From Actinotignum schaalii (lineage in GTDB: Bacteria; Actinomycetota; Actinomycetes; Actinomycetales; Actinomycetaceae): DNA of 18,873 nt. The DNA lies in the NCBI GenBank assembly GCA_946222725.1, contig CAMIHT010000008.1, positions 1 through 18,873 of the forward strand, written 5' to 3'. Below the pieces are notes generated by a model. It was not told the origin of the DNA. It saw only the letters and a program-made list of their open reading frames with translations, and did no database searches. How positions within the stretch are numbered: the first letter of the stretch is position 1; each line of letters begins with the position of its first letter. The translations under genes were made by a program, and so were the position numbers. Of this stretch, positions 1-7,866 are shown piece after piece.

Positions 1-28
1 CACTCTAAGAAGAAGTGCTGGCAACAGA

Positions 29-74
29 TAGGCCCGTCTCCTAAAATTTGCGCAAATTTTAGGAGACGGGCCTA
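29..74. terminator. 46-bp perfect palindrome downstream of malQ
   Basis: Every base from 29 to 51 pairs with its partner from 74 back to 52, giving a perfect 46-bp palindrome centred between 51 and 52. The outer arms are GC-rich (GGCCCGTCTCC / GGAGACGGGCC) and the inner part is AT-rich (TAAAATTTGC / GCAAATTTTA). It begins 65 bp past the malQ stop on the minus strand, so a rho-independent terminator is the simplest reading. No U-rich tail follows on either strand; the A/T tracts lie inside the stem. The next gene to the left is outside the window, so the terminator could serve both directions. It could also be a member of a dispersed palindromic repeat family. Confidence 0.65.
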
Positions 75-139
75 GCTGCGTCGTCGTACCTTTAAAGCCA
101 GTCGCACAACCGCTTGTTCTAGCGAGCCACCTTAGCCGC

Positions 140-2296
140 TTAGCCGCGCGGGTGACAGCGCTCATATTCCGCCGTATACGCGGCGATAAGGGAGCGCAGC
201 CGGGGGTGCTCGCCCAGGTCCTCGGTGAGCACCACATTTTCGGTGCCGTCCGCCAGCGGAATCTTCCAATTCGGGTACTCGGTATCCGTGCCGGGCTGGT
301 TTTGGGTGCGCCGCTCGCCCACCGCATCCACCAGCGCAATGGCCTGCAGCTGGGCGGGGGTGCGGGCAATATAGCAGTGCATCGCCTCAATGAGCTCGCG
401 CTCGGTAGGATCACCATTCTCCAGCAGGCCGCAACCGCACAGGGTCTCGATAAGTACCTGGCGCTCGCGGCGGGCTTCTTCGCGCACCTGCTCCACCGGC
501 TCCACCAAGATATTCAGGGAGGCGCGCAGATCCACGTGTTCGCCGGCTAGGTAACCAGCCAGCGGGGGCAGGTCGTGAGTATCCACCGTGACCAGGGAAG
601 CGCTGCGGTAATGTTCGGGGGCGCGGAAGGATTCCCCTTCCTTTTCGAAAAGCATTACGGAGGTGCCGAAAATCCCGCGTTCGGTGAGGAAATCACGCAC
701 CCAGGGCTCCACGTTGCCTAAGTCTTCCCCGATGAGGAAGGTCCCCGAACGCACCGCTTCCAGCATAAGCACCCCGATGAGCGCTTCGTGGTTGTAGTAG
801 ACGTAGGTGCCGTCCACCGGCTTATTGCCCGCCGGAATCCACCACAAACGGAAGAATCCCATCACGTGGTCGATGCGCAGCGCGCCGGCATGGCGCATAA
901 CGGTGCGGGCCATATCGCGCACCGGGGCGTAATGCTGGCGATCCAGCTCCACCGGGTTGAAGGGCGGCGGGGACCAGTCTTGGCCGAGCTGGTTGTACAT
1001 ATCGGGCGGGGAACCCACGCTCACCCCGCTCGCGAAGGCATCCGGGTTGGCCCAGGCGTCCGCGCCGCAGGCCTGCACCCCTACCGCGAGGTCGTGCACC
1101 ACGCCGATGCCCATACCGGCATCGCGCGCCACCTTCTGGGCGGCCTCCAGCTGCTGGTCCATCACCCACTGGCACCAGCAGTAGAAATCGATACGTTCGC
1201 TCAGCTCAGCGCGTTCGCGGCGCGCCGCCAGGGTATCGGGGCGCTCGCACGCGGCGGGGAAATGCTTGCCGTAGCGTTCATACATGGCGCACCAGAAAGC
1301 GAAATCTTCCAGGCCCTGCCCTTCGGCGGCACGGAAAGCATCGAAATCGGCCTGGCGGGCGTGGCTGCGCGGCTCGCGGTAAATCACTTCGAGGGCGCTG
1401 CGCTTGGCTTCCCAGCAGGCACTGCGATCCAGCAGCGTATTGTGCAGCGAGGATTCCTTGGGGGCCTGCCCCGCCCACGTGACCATGGAGCGCTTGCCGG
1501 AGTCCATATAGGCCACTTCGCGGATATCCTCCGGGCGGATGTAGAGGGGGTTGAAGAAGCGGCGCGACGTCGGCAAATACGGCGAGTTGGTGAGCTGCCC
1601 GCACGGTTCGGCGGCGTGCAACGGGTTAATAAGCACGAATTGCGCCCCCAGCCCGCCGAAAAGCGAACCGAGTTCGGCCAGATCCGCGGTGTCCCCCGTC
1701 CCCCAGGATTCACGCGAACGCACCGAGTAGAGCTGACTCATCACGCCCCAGCCGGCCACGCCCCTGTCGGCCGGCGCGGGCAGGCGCGCGGGCACCACGA
1801 TAAGCGCCCCGCTGTGCCAGGTGGCGGCCTCCTCCCCCGCGGCCGGCGGGGTCACCTTAGCGCGCACCGTATGGTAGCCGAGCGGAAGATTGCCCGGGAT
1901 CACGAAGGCGGCGCGGCCGATCATGGCGCCGTCGATGAGGCGCGGCAGTTCAAAATCTTCAGCCTGGACGGCGGGAAGTTCCCCGCCGTCTTCCAGTTCG
2001 TAGGTGAGGGTAACGGCGGCACCGTGCGGCACGTGCACGCGGATGATCTGCTCATTTCCTTCGCGCACCACCGTGGTGGCGGGCAGCACGTGGCGCCATT
2101 CGCGGCTATCTACCGTGTCCAGCGCCGCCTGCGCCGCTTCCGGAGTGGAGGTGTCAATCCCCATGGCCGCGAGCACCGCGACGAGCGTATCGGCATCCAC
2201 CGTCACGTATTCGCCCGCGAAACTCCAATAGTGCGTTGCCACTCCGTATGCATCAGCGATGCGGTTGAGCATATCTTGCGGTGGTGAACCCGCCAT
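140..2296 (-). CDS. malQ: 4-alpha-glucanotransferase (amylomaltase, GH77)
   Basis: This cytoplasmic enzyme moves alpha-1,4-glucan segments between maltodextrins and releases glucose, in maltose/glycogen metabolism. The 718 residues match the long actinobacterial MalQ form, with an extra beta-rich N-terminal part (about 1-175) before the GH77 barrel. Visible family motifs are GWGVMSQLYSVRS near 182, SPYLPTSRRFFNPLYI near 238, LRIDHVMGF with the nucleophile Asp near 476, the acid/base Glu in GEDLG near 524, and the third carboxylate in DTHDLPPLAGY near 572-575. The ATG is preceded at good spacing by AAGGAGG, a strong ribosome binding site. The gene follows the MFS gene on the same strand after a 210-bp gap, so it is probably transcribed separately. 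Nothing looks broken. Large open frames on the opposite strand are composition shadows. Confidence 0.95.
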   Translation of the reverse strand: MAGSPPQDMLNRIADAYGVATHYWSFAGEYVTVDADTLVAVLAAMGIDTSTPEAAQAALDTVDSREWRHVLPATTVVREGNEQIIRVHVPHGAAVTLTYELEDGGELPAVQAEDFELPRLIDGAMIGRAAFVIPGNLPLGYHTVRAKVTPPAAGEEAATWHSGALIVVPARLPAPADRGVAGWGVMSQLYSVRSRESWGTGDTADLAELGSLFGGLGAQFVLINPLHAAEPCGQLTNSPYLPTSRRFFNPLYIRPEDIREVAYMDSGKRSMVTWAGQAPKESSLHNTLLDRSACWEAKRSALEVIYREPRSHARQADFDAFRAAEGQGLEDFAFWCAMYERYGKHFPAACERPDTLAARRERAELSERIDFYCWCQWVMDQQLEAAQKVARDAGMGIGVVHDLAVGVQACGADAWANPDAFASGVSVGSPPDMYNQLGQDWSPPPFNPVELDRQHYAPVRDMARTVMRHAGALRIDHVMGFFRLWWIPAGNKPVDGTYVYYNHEALIGVLMLEAVRSGTFLIGEDLGNVEPWVRDFLTERGIFGTSVMLFEKEGESFRAPEHYRSASLVTVDTHDLPPLAGYLAGEHVDLRASLNILVEPVEQVREEARRERQVLIETLCGCGLLENGDPTERELIEAMHCYIARTPAQLQAIALVDAVGERRTQNQPGTDTEYPNWKIPLADGTENVVLTEDLGEHPRLRSLIAAYTAEYERCHPRG

Positions 2297-2332
2297 GGTT
2301 CCCTCCTTGTGTCTCCCCGTGTGTCCCCGGTT

Positions 2333-2352
2333 GCTCGCCTCCGGTGGCGAGC
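2333..2352. repeat. Inverted repeat in the malQ leader region
   Basis: GCTCGCC (2333-2339) and GGCGAGC (2346-2352) form a perfect 7-bp stem with a 6-base loop, about 37 bp upstream of the malQ start. On the minus strand a TATTCT-like -10 element lies just upstream (around 2361-2369). The hairpin could therefore be in the malQ 5' leader or act as an operator. Its role is inferred only from position. Confidence 0.3.
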
Positions 2353-2393
2353 CCGGTTACTAGAATATCTGCTCTCTTGCCTTTGCGTGGAAT

Positions 2394-2431
2394 CTGGCGC
2401 CGTGGCGGGAATGGTGCGACGACGGCGCCAG
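2394..2431 (-). terminator. Hairpin after the MFS gene, probable terminator
   Basis: CTGGCGCCGT (2394-2403) and ACGGCGCCAG (2422-2431) form a perfect 10-bp, very GC-rich stem with an 18-base loop. A third CTGGCGCC copy sits directly beside it at 2432-2439, which would allow an alternative stem. The position, 76 bp past the stop of the minus-strand MFS gene and before malQ, fits a terminator. There is no U tract. Confidence 0.4.
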
Positions 2432-2506
2432 CTGGCGCCCCTCCCCTGAGCCGCGCACGGACTCGCCATCGCGGTATTTTTCGGGTGTGAAAATTCGGGC
2501 CCCGCC

Positions 2507-3859
2507 TCACGCTGTTCGCGCGGGGTAGGTGCGGCGGAGGTAGCCGAATGCGAAGACGATAGCCACCGCGATGAGCAGCCATGTTAGTGCGTAGGGCAGC
2601 GCGAATACCCCCTGATGCGCTGTGAAGGCTGTGGCGACGATAGAGGTGGTGAGCGGTATGAACATGGTGGAGGCGAGGGATTCTACGATCACCGCCGAGC
2701 TTGCCATGGTCTCGATGGTGATGCCGTCGGGGACGTCGGGGTCATCGAAGAAAATATTGAGGGTGTCCAGGTACGCAATTCCCATTCCGATCCCGGCAAT
2801 GGTCCATACGGTGCAGAACACCGCGGTGGGTGATGCGAGGTGCCACCCGGAGAAAATCCAGGCCGCGAAGAAGAGTGCCGCGAGCGCGATGCAACCGAGT
2901 CCGCTTATCACGCGGAGTCGATATCCGCGCCGGGTGGTGGCCGGTTTGATGCCGCAGAACACGCCCACGATGGCCCATCCGAGGCCGCCACCCATGATGA
3001 TGACGCCCAGCGCATCCGGGCCGGCCCGGTAAAGGTCATGCGCCGTGAGAGAGACGAGTTCATTTCCGGCAAAATACCCTCCGGTGAGGAAGAGCATGCC
3101 GGCAAGGGCGGCGCGGCGGGGTGTTGCGCGCGTGAAGGTGCCCTGCGGCATGAGGAGCACGGCCACGTAGCCGAGCACCGCTACCCCCGTCACCATGAGC
3201 ACGATCTTGAGCGCACCCGCCGCGGGGAGCACCGTTATTCCCACCCCCACGATGATGAGGAGGAGCGCTGTAACGGAGAAGGGCGATTTTTTACGTTCCC
3301 CTTCGGTTGTGAGATTGAGGGCGATAACGAAGCGGGCTACCAGCAGGAGCGGGAGGTAGAGCAGCATGGCCCAGCGCCAGGACAGCAGGTGTGTCACCCA
3401 CGCCGCGTAAGCGGGGCCCAGCACGGAAGACACCACCCAACTGGCGGAGGAAAAAGCTAGGGTGAGCCGCCGGGCGCGCCCGGAGAGTCCGAGCGCCACC
3501 GCCCCGATGGAGGTCATCGCCAGGGTGGAGCCCGCCAGGCCCCGGATCACCGCCCCGCCAAGGTAGACCGAGATATGCGGTGCCGCCGCACTGGTGCAGG
3601 CTCCCACCACCAGGAATACCGTGGCTCCCATGAGGAGGCGCGGTAGCCGAATCCGATTCATGAGCGCCGCCCCGATGGGTAGTCCCGCCATGGAGGACAT
3701 TGCGGATACCCCCATGATGACGCCGTAGAGGTGTTGCGCGTGCAGGTCCTTCGCCAGGATCGGCAAAATCAGCTGATTGAGGTAGGTCTGCATTCCCCCG
3801 ATAAGTTCGAGGACGATCACGGCAATGGCAATAACAAGCCCGGCGCTTCGCTTTTTCAT
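2507..3859 (-). CDS. MFS transporter
   Basis: This is a 450-residue integral membrane protein of the major facilitator superfamily, the usual length for a 12-helix carrier. Hydrophobic segments run almost continuously from residue 7 to the end, with a charged central break (LTTEGERKKSP) between the two six-helix halves. A motif A-like loop, GLPIGAALMNRIRLPRLL (about 59-76), follows helix 2 but is degenerate. The overall pattern resembles drug/proton antiporters, but the substrate cannot be read from the sequence. The ATG has a short AAGG ahead of it. The gene is divergent from the SulP gene across a 218-bp region and lies upstream of malQ on the same strand. Sugar transport linked to malQ is possible but unsupported. 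Confidence 0.85.
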   Translation of the reverse strand: MKKRSAGLVIAIAVIVLELIGGMQTYLNQLILPILAKDLHAQHLYGVIMGVSAMSSMAGLPIGAALMNRIRLPRLLMGATVFLVVGACTSAAAPHISVYLGGAVIRGLAGSTLAMTSIGAVALGLSGRARRLTLAFSSASWVVSSVLGPAYAAWVTHLLSWRWAMLLYLPLLLVARFVIALNLTTEGERKKSPFSVTALLLIIVGVGITVLPAAGALKIVLMVTGVAVLGYVAVLLMPQGTFTRATPRRAALAGMLFLTGGYFAGNELVSLTAHDLYRAGPDALGVIIMGGGLGWAIVGVFCGIKPATTRRGYRLRVISGLGCIALAALFFAAWIFSGWHLASPTAVFCTVWTIAGIGMGIAYLDTLNIFFDDPDVPDGITIETMASSAVIVESLASTMFIPLTTSIVATAFTAHQGVFALPYALTWLLIAVAIVFAFGYLRRTYPARTA

Positions 3860-4077
3860 GGCCTTACTTTAACGGCGTGAAGAACAAAAAGATACGGGAA
3901 GCCGCATCACAATACCGTCTCAAAATATGGACAACTGTGCTATGGTGGCTTCGTTCGACCACACGCATCTTGACGCCCACCCGTGCACCCTCGCACTATT
4001 TGAGCGCCAAAATCTCCACATATGCGCGATACGGCCTGTTCAGATGCTGAGATTATGAAAGGTTTCTGAAGGTTTCC
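3860..4077. promoter_or_regulatory. Divergent promoter region, MFS and SulP genes
   Basis: This 218-bp non-coding gap lies between two outward-facing genes and must hold both promoters. It is more AT-rich than the flanking genes. On the minus strand TTGTCC (3930 region) with TATTGT/TGTGAT-like downstream elements could serve the MFS gene. On the plus strand GCTATGGT near 3939-3946 resembles a -10 for the SulP gene. These element calls are weak; the regional call rests on gene orientation. Confidence 0.4.
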
Positions 4078-5733
4078 GTGCCCGCTATTGTTACGCACCT
4101 GCGTTCCCTCCTGCCCTGCGCCGCTGACCTGCGCGCCACGAAAAAATACTGGCGTCAAGATATCGCTGCCGGCATCACGGTGGGGATCGTGGCCCTCCCC
4201 CTCGCCTTGGCTTTCGCTATTTCCAGTGGACTCAGCGCGGAGGCCGGCCTCATTACCGCGATTGTGGCGGGGATTATCGCCGCGGTTTTCGGTGGTTCCA
4301 ACTATCAGATTTCTGGACCCACCGGCGCCATGGCGGTGATCCTTGCCCCCATCGTTGCCGCGCACGGCGCACGGGTGGTGCCGCTCCTATGCCTCATGGC
4401 GGGACTCATGATTCTGCTGGCCGGGGTGCTGGGTTTGGGCCGCGCCGTCTCCCTCATCCCCTGGCCGGTGATCGAGGGTTTCACGGTGGGGATTGCCGCT
4501 ATCCTTTTCTTCCAACAGGTGCCCAATATTATCGGCGTGGAGGCGCGGGCAGGCTTGAGCACCCTACCAGCGGCTTTCGAAGCACTCACCCGAATAACTC
4601 CGACAACGGCGCTCACCACGGGGCTGCTCTGCCTGACCGCCGTCATCATTATCGCGGCATGCGCGAAGATCTCGAAGAAGCTGCCCGGTTCCCTTATCGC
4701 GGTCGTGATAGTGAGCGTGGGCGCCTGGGGCGCCGGCCTCACGGTGCCGTCCATCGGCACCATCCCCGCTGCTCTCCCCGCCCCAGTCGTCCCCGAAATA
4801 TCCGTGGGCCTGCTCAGCGCGCTGGCGCCGGGCGCGCTGGCGGTGGCGGCACTGGCGGGTATCGAGTCGCTGATCTCCGCGCGGATCGCGGCGGGGATGG
4901 TGCGCGGCGGCAGTTATTCGCCGGACCGGGAACTGGTGGGCCAGGGCCTAGCGTCGGTGGGCTGCGGACTTTTCGGTGGGATGCCGGCGACGGGCGCCAT
5001 TGTCCGCACCGCTGTGAACGTGCGCTCGGGTGGGCGTTCGCGCCTGGCCGCGATTATTCATTCGGCGGTGCTTCTCGGGGTGGTGTACGTGGCTTCCGCG
5101 ACTGTTGCGGTTATTCCACTTTCGGTTCTTGCGGGTGTGCTGGCGGTTACCTGCTACCGCATGATTAATCCCGCCACGGTGCGTCAGGTGCTGCGTTCCA
5201 ACCGCGCGGACGCCGCGGTTTTCGTTATGACGGCGATTATTACGGTGGGCCTGGATATTATTTGGGCGATCACCGTGGGAATTATTATTTCCGGCATTTT
5301 GGTGTTGCGGCGCATGGCCAACCGTTCAGGTATTTTCCGTGAAGATCTCCCCTCGGATCCGAAAATCGCTATTTTGCGCATTGACGGCACCATGTTCTTC
5401 GGTGTGGGTGACCGTATCGAGCGTGAAATTCCGCGCCTGGCGGGAGTGGATGTGGTGATTTTGCGGCTTTCCCGAGTGGGGATCGTGGACGCAACCGGGG
5501 TGCGCGCTCTGGCGCAGGTGGTAGATCGCTTGGTAGATGCCGGAAATACCGTGCTGGTCAAGGGTTTGCCCACGCAGGTGCAGGAGATGGCCCAGCGCAT
5601 GGAGCTGGGCCAACTCAGCATCGACGATTATCTTTTCGCGGATATGGACAACGCCCTGGCGCAGGCTCGCCAGATCGTGGCCGCGAACGGCGGCGCTGAC
5701 CCAAGCGGCCGTTTCCGCGCGGTTGCGGAATAG
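4078..5733 (+). CDS. SulP family inorganic anion permease with STAS domain
   Basis: This 551-residue SLC26/SulP transporter is a membrane protein that imports anions such as sulfate or bicarbonate. The N-terminal half has the family signature GSNYQISGPTGAM (about 73-85) and a series of hydrophobic helices up to about residue 410. A cytoplasmic STAS domain follows (about 430-535), with the typical RLSRVGIVDATGVRAL segment (DATG about 471-474). I chose the GTG start because GAAGG lies 5 bases upstream and the protein then starts just ahead of the conserved WRQDIAAGITVGIVALPLALAFAI block. No carbonic anhydrase, ABC sulfate gene or cysteine gene is adjacent, so the substrate stays open. It converges on the next MFS gene with only 22 bp between stops. 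Confidence 0.92.
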   Translation: MPAIVTHLRSLLPCAADLRATKKYWRQDIAAGITVGIVALPLALAFAISSGLSAEAGLITAIVAGIIAAVFGGSNYQISGPTGAMAVILAPIVAAHGARVVPLLCLMAGLMILLAGVLGLGRAVSLIPWPVIEGFTVGIAAILFFQQVPNIIGVEARAGLSTLPAAFEALTRITPTTALTTGLLCLTAVIIIAACAKISKKLPGSLIAVVIVSVGAWGAGLTVPSIGTIPAALPAPVVPEISVGLLSALAPGALAVAALAGIESLISARIAAGMVRGGSYSPDRELVGQGLASVGCGLFGGMPATGAIVRTAVNVRSGGRSRLAAIIHSAVLLGVVYVASATVAVIPLSVLAGVLAVTCYRMINPATVRQVLRSNRADAAVFVMTAIITVGLDIIWAITVGIIISGILVLRRMANRSGIFREDLPSDPKIAILRIDGTMFFGVGDRIEREIPRLAGVDVVILRLSRVGIVDATGVRALAQVVDRLVDAGNTVLVKGLPTQVQEMAQRMELGQLSIDDYLFADMDNALAQARQIVAANGGADPSGRFRAVAE

Positions 5734-5755
5734 GTACGACGACGCCGCCTACCCC

Positions 5756-7075
5756 CTACTGCCTAAACGAAGGGTGCACCGTACTCATAAGAATGCCCAG
5801 TGCCAGCAGCACCACGCAGACCACAATCGGGAGCCACGGTGCGATGCCGTAGAGCGCCGTGGAGCCAACGGGGGCCAGCACGTAGGCCATCCCGTTATTG
5901 GCGTTGATGAGCCCGGCCATGCCGCCCTGTTCATGCGGTTCCATCTTCAGGGTGGGCGCGGTGTTATAGCCCGGCATCGCCAAGCCGGAACCAAAGCCCG
6001 CCAGAACGCAGGCCACTACGAAGACCCACAGGTGCGTCGGGTAGAGCAGCAGCGCCACTGCCACGAAGAAAATGATCAGGCCGCGGCGGAAGAGCTGCAC
6101 CGCGCTCCAGCCGAGCCGCGGCGCCACCCCGGCCTGGGCAATAATCATGACCACTCCCATAATGGACATGCACAAGGCCGTGAACCCTGCGGTGGCCGCA
6201 GCCTCCAGTCCCAAGGCATCTTGAAGCAGGAAGCCGAATACGGTGGTCAGGGTGGAAAATACCGTGAACATGAGGAAACCGCAGGCCAGGAAGGCAAATG
6301 CCCGCGGGTCAAAATAGCTAACTTTGGCGGGTTTCTCCACTCGCTTTTCACCTCGGGTGGGTGTGAAGGTGAGGAGCAGCACCGCAATTCCCGCCAGAAT
6401 CATGAGTGGCATAACCACGAGTGGCAGCATGAATCCGCCGAGGGCCGCCAGGCTCCCGCCCACCAGCGCGCCAAGAATGGTGGCGAAGCCTTGTGCGGCA
6501 CCGAGCATACCCACGCCTTTGACTCGCTGCGCCTCACTGTGGGTATGGGTGATGATGTAGGTCTGCGCGGCTGGTGTAATGGCGGCGATGGATCCGCCGT
6601 AGAGGAGCCCCCGGGTAAACACCACCCCGATCACCAAGGCACTTCCAGCAAGCGCACCTTGAAGCCCGAACCAGGCCACTACCACGAAGGCTGCCAGTGC
6701 CGTGGCAGCGCCGAGCATGCCCGTCACCAAGATGGGGCGGGTGCCCCGCCGTAGGGATACTCTCCCCCAGGTGGTTGAACTAAGCGAGAGCACGATGGCA
6801 GCCAGGGAGATCGTCGCCCCAATATGCCATTCCTGCAAACCGATTTCCCGCGAGAGCGGAGCAATAATCGGGTTGAGAATCATCTGCCCCATATAGGCCA
6901 GCAATACAGCCAAAAATAGCGGGAATAGACCCGGTATCTGGTTCTTTTTCGATGCAGATTGAGATGTTGATCCGCGCCCCGTTTCCGGCTTTAGCTCAGA
7001 TTCTGATCGCGATTCCGATACCGGTTCCGATCCTGATTCCCATGCCGAGTGCGGGTGAGCATTAGCTTCGGTCAT
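5756..7075 (-). CDS. MFS efflux transporter, controlled by the divergent TetR
   Basis: This is a 439-residue, 12-helix major facilitator carrier. After a hydrophilic N-terminal extension of about 45 residues, helix 1 starts near 48. The classic motif A loop (TTWGRVSLRRGTRP, about 101-114) supports a drug/proton antiporter type. The extension contains a Ser/Glu tetrapeptide repeat (ESGSEPVSESRSES), which is unusual for the family and comes from a 12-bp DNA repeat. The ATG follows AAAGGGAA at 6-base spacing. A consensus promoter lies about 40 bp upstream with an operator in its spacer, next to a divergent TetR gene. This is the common layout of a substrate-induced export system. The exported compound cannot be predicted. 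Confidence 0.88.
   Translation of the reverse strand: MTEANAHPHSAWESGSEPVSESRSESELKPETGRGSTSQSASKKNQIPGLFPLFLAVLLAYMGQMILNPIIAPLSREIGLQEWHIGATISLAAIVLSLSSTTWGRVSLRRGTRPILVTGMLGAATALAAFVVVAWFGLQGALAGSALVIGVVFTRGLLYGGSIAAITPAAQTYIITHTHSEAQRVKGVGMLGAAQGFATILGALVGGSLAALGGFMLPLVVMPLMILAGIAVLLLTFTPTRGEKRVEKPAKVSYFDPRAFAFLACGFLMFTVFSTLTTVFGFLLQDALGLEAAATAGFTALCMSIMGVVMIIAQAGVAPRLGWSAVQLFRRGLIIFFVAVALLLYPTHLWVFVVACVLAGFGSGLAMPGYNTAPTLKMEPHEQGGMAGLINANNGMAYVLAPVGSTALYGIAPWLPIVVCVVLLALGILMSTVHPSFRQ
6999..7046. repeat. Four imperfect 12-bp tandem repeats inside the MFS gene
   Basis: Units at 6999-7010, 7011-7022, 7023-7034 and 7035-7046 follow the pattern GATTCCGATNCC with a few changes. On the minus strand they encode four tetrapeptides of the type x-S-E-S/P in the cytoplasmic N-terminal tail of the transporter. 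Copy-number change would keep the reading frame. Confidence 0.7.
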
Positions 7076-7113
7076 AGCAGTTCCCTTTCAGACGTTATGA
7101 GTGAACTGCACAC

Positions 7114-7142
7114 ACACTAGAACACTGTTCTAGTAGTGTCAA
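7114..7142 (-). promoter_or_regulatory. Sigma70-type promoter of the MFS exporter
   Basis: On the minus strand the -35 is TTGACA (7137-7142), a full consensus match, followed by exactly 17 bases and the -10 TAGTGT (7114-7119). Transcription would start near 7107, giving a leader of about 30 bases that ends in the AAAGGGAA ribosome binding site. The operator palindrome fills the spacer and overlaps the -10. Confidence 0.7.
7116..7134. promoter_or_regulatory. TetR-family operator, 19-bp perfect palindrome
   Basis: ACTAGAACACTGTTCTAGT is a perfect inverted repeat around a central C at 7125. The core TAGAAC-N3-GTTCTA has the form and length of a typical TetR-family operator. It lies between the divergent MFS and TetR genes, inside the spacer of the MFS promoter and over its -10. 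Binding there would block RNA polymerase. The TetR gene is the obvious ligand and probably represses itself from the same site. Confidence 0.75.
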
Positions 7143-7167
7143 TGCCGTGTGGCGATATGCTGGATAT

Positions 7168-7866
7168 ATGCACGCTACATCCGTGAATACCGGCAGGCGC
7201 GTCGGCCTGAACCAGGATAAAATTCGCCGGGTCGCTCAGTCCCTGACCCGCGAACGCGGCATAGAAAATTGGTCAATTCGCGATTTAGCACTTGAGCTCA
7301 AGGTCTCGCCCTCGGTGATCTACCATTACTTCGCGAATCGGGATGCCATTATTGATGCCGTTATCGCGCAGCTCATTGGCTCCATCGCTCTACCCGAAAA
7401 AAGCCTGGAGTGGAAAGAGTGGTTTATGGCGCTGGCTACTAACGCCCGGCCCGTGCTGCTGGAGCATCCTGGGGTGACCGAGCGGATGATGCATGGTAAT
7501 TTCAGTGCGGAGATGCTGCCGCTACTTGAGGCTTCTTTCGAAAAATTGCACGAGGCCGGTTTCCATCACCACGCCCCGCAGGCCTACACGATGATTATCA
7601 ATACGATTTTGTGGGCGATTACGGCGAGGAATTTGCGCAGCCCTACCCGCCGGGAGCAGCGCCACGACCTGGGCCGCATGGTGGCGCAGGCCCAGCCCCT
7701 GGCCGCAGGCTCGGCCGCGCTCACCGATATGCTTGATAACTACCTGCTGCCCCTCACTGATCCTCAGAACGAGAACCAGATGAGCCAGGAGTACTTCACC
7801 ATCATGGTGAGAGCACTCCTGGTCGGCCTGGAAGAAACGCTACTCCCCCGCGAAAGCAGCAACTAG
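7168..7866 (+). CDS. TetR family transcriptional regulator
   Basis: From the chosen ATG the protein has 232 residues. The N-terminal helix-turn-helix is clear: WSIRDLALELKVSPSVIYHYFANRDAIIDAV (about 35-65), with the family's YHYF recognition helix. The C-terminal part is an alpha-helical ligand-binding and dimer domain that I cannot assign to a specific inducer. A GTG at 7147 would add seven residues (MWRYAGY) that do not look like family sequence. The ATG at 7168 sits 6 bases after a TATGCT -10-like element, so the mRNA may be leaderless. The divergent exporter and the operator palindrome between them indicate a local repressor of that exporter. The stop overlaps the stop of the converging surface-protein gene by a few bases. 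Confidence 0.9.
   Translation: MHATSVNTGRRVGLNQDKIRRVAQSLTRERGIENWSIRDLALELKVSPSVIYHYFANRDAIIDAVIAQLIGSIALPEKSLEWKEWFMALATNARPVLLEHPGVTERMMHGNFSAEMLPLLEASFEKLHEAGFHHHAPQAYTMIINTILWAITARNLRSPTRREQRHDLGRMVAQAQPLAAGSAALTDMLDNYLLPLTDPQNENQMSQEYFTIMVRALLVGLEETLLPRESSN

Noticed and set aside
788..2287. Plus-strand open frame of 499 codons opposite malQ
   Set aside because: It is exactly antisense to a well-conserved GH77 gene, has no family motif, and is rich in His/Arg/Gly/Ala as expected for the antisense of GC-rich coding DNA.
5537..6754. Plus-strand open frame of 405 codons overlapping the SulP end and the second MFS gene
   Set aside because: It overlaps two clear genes, has low-complexity His/Arg/Gln composition and no ribosome binding site.
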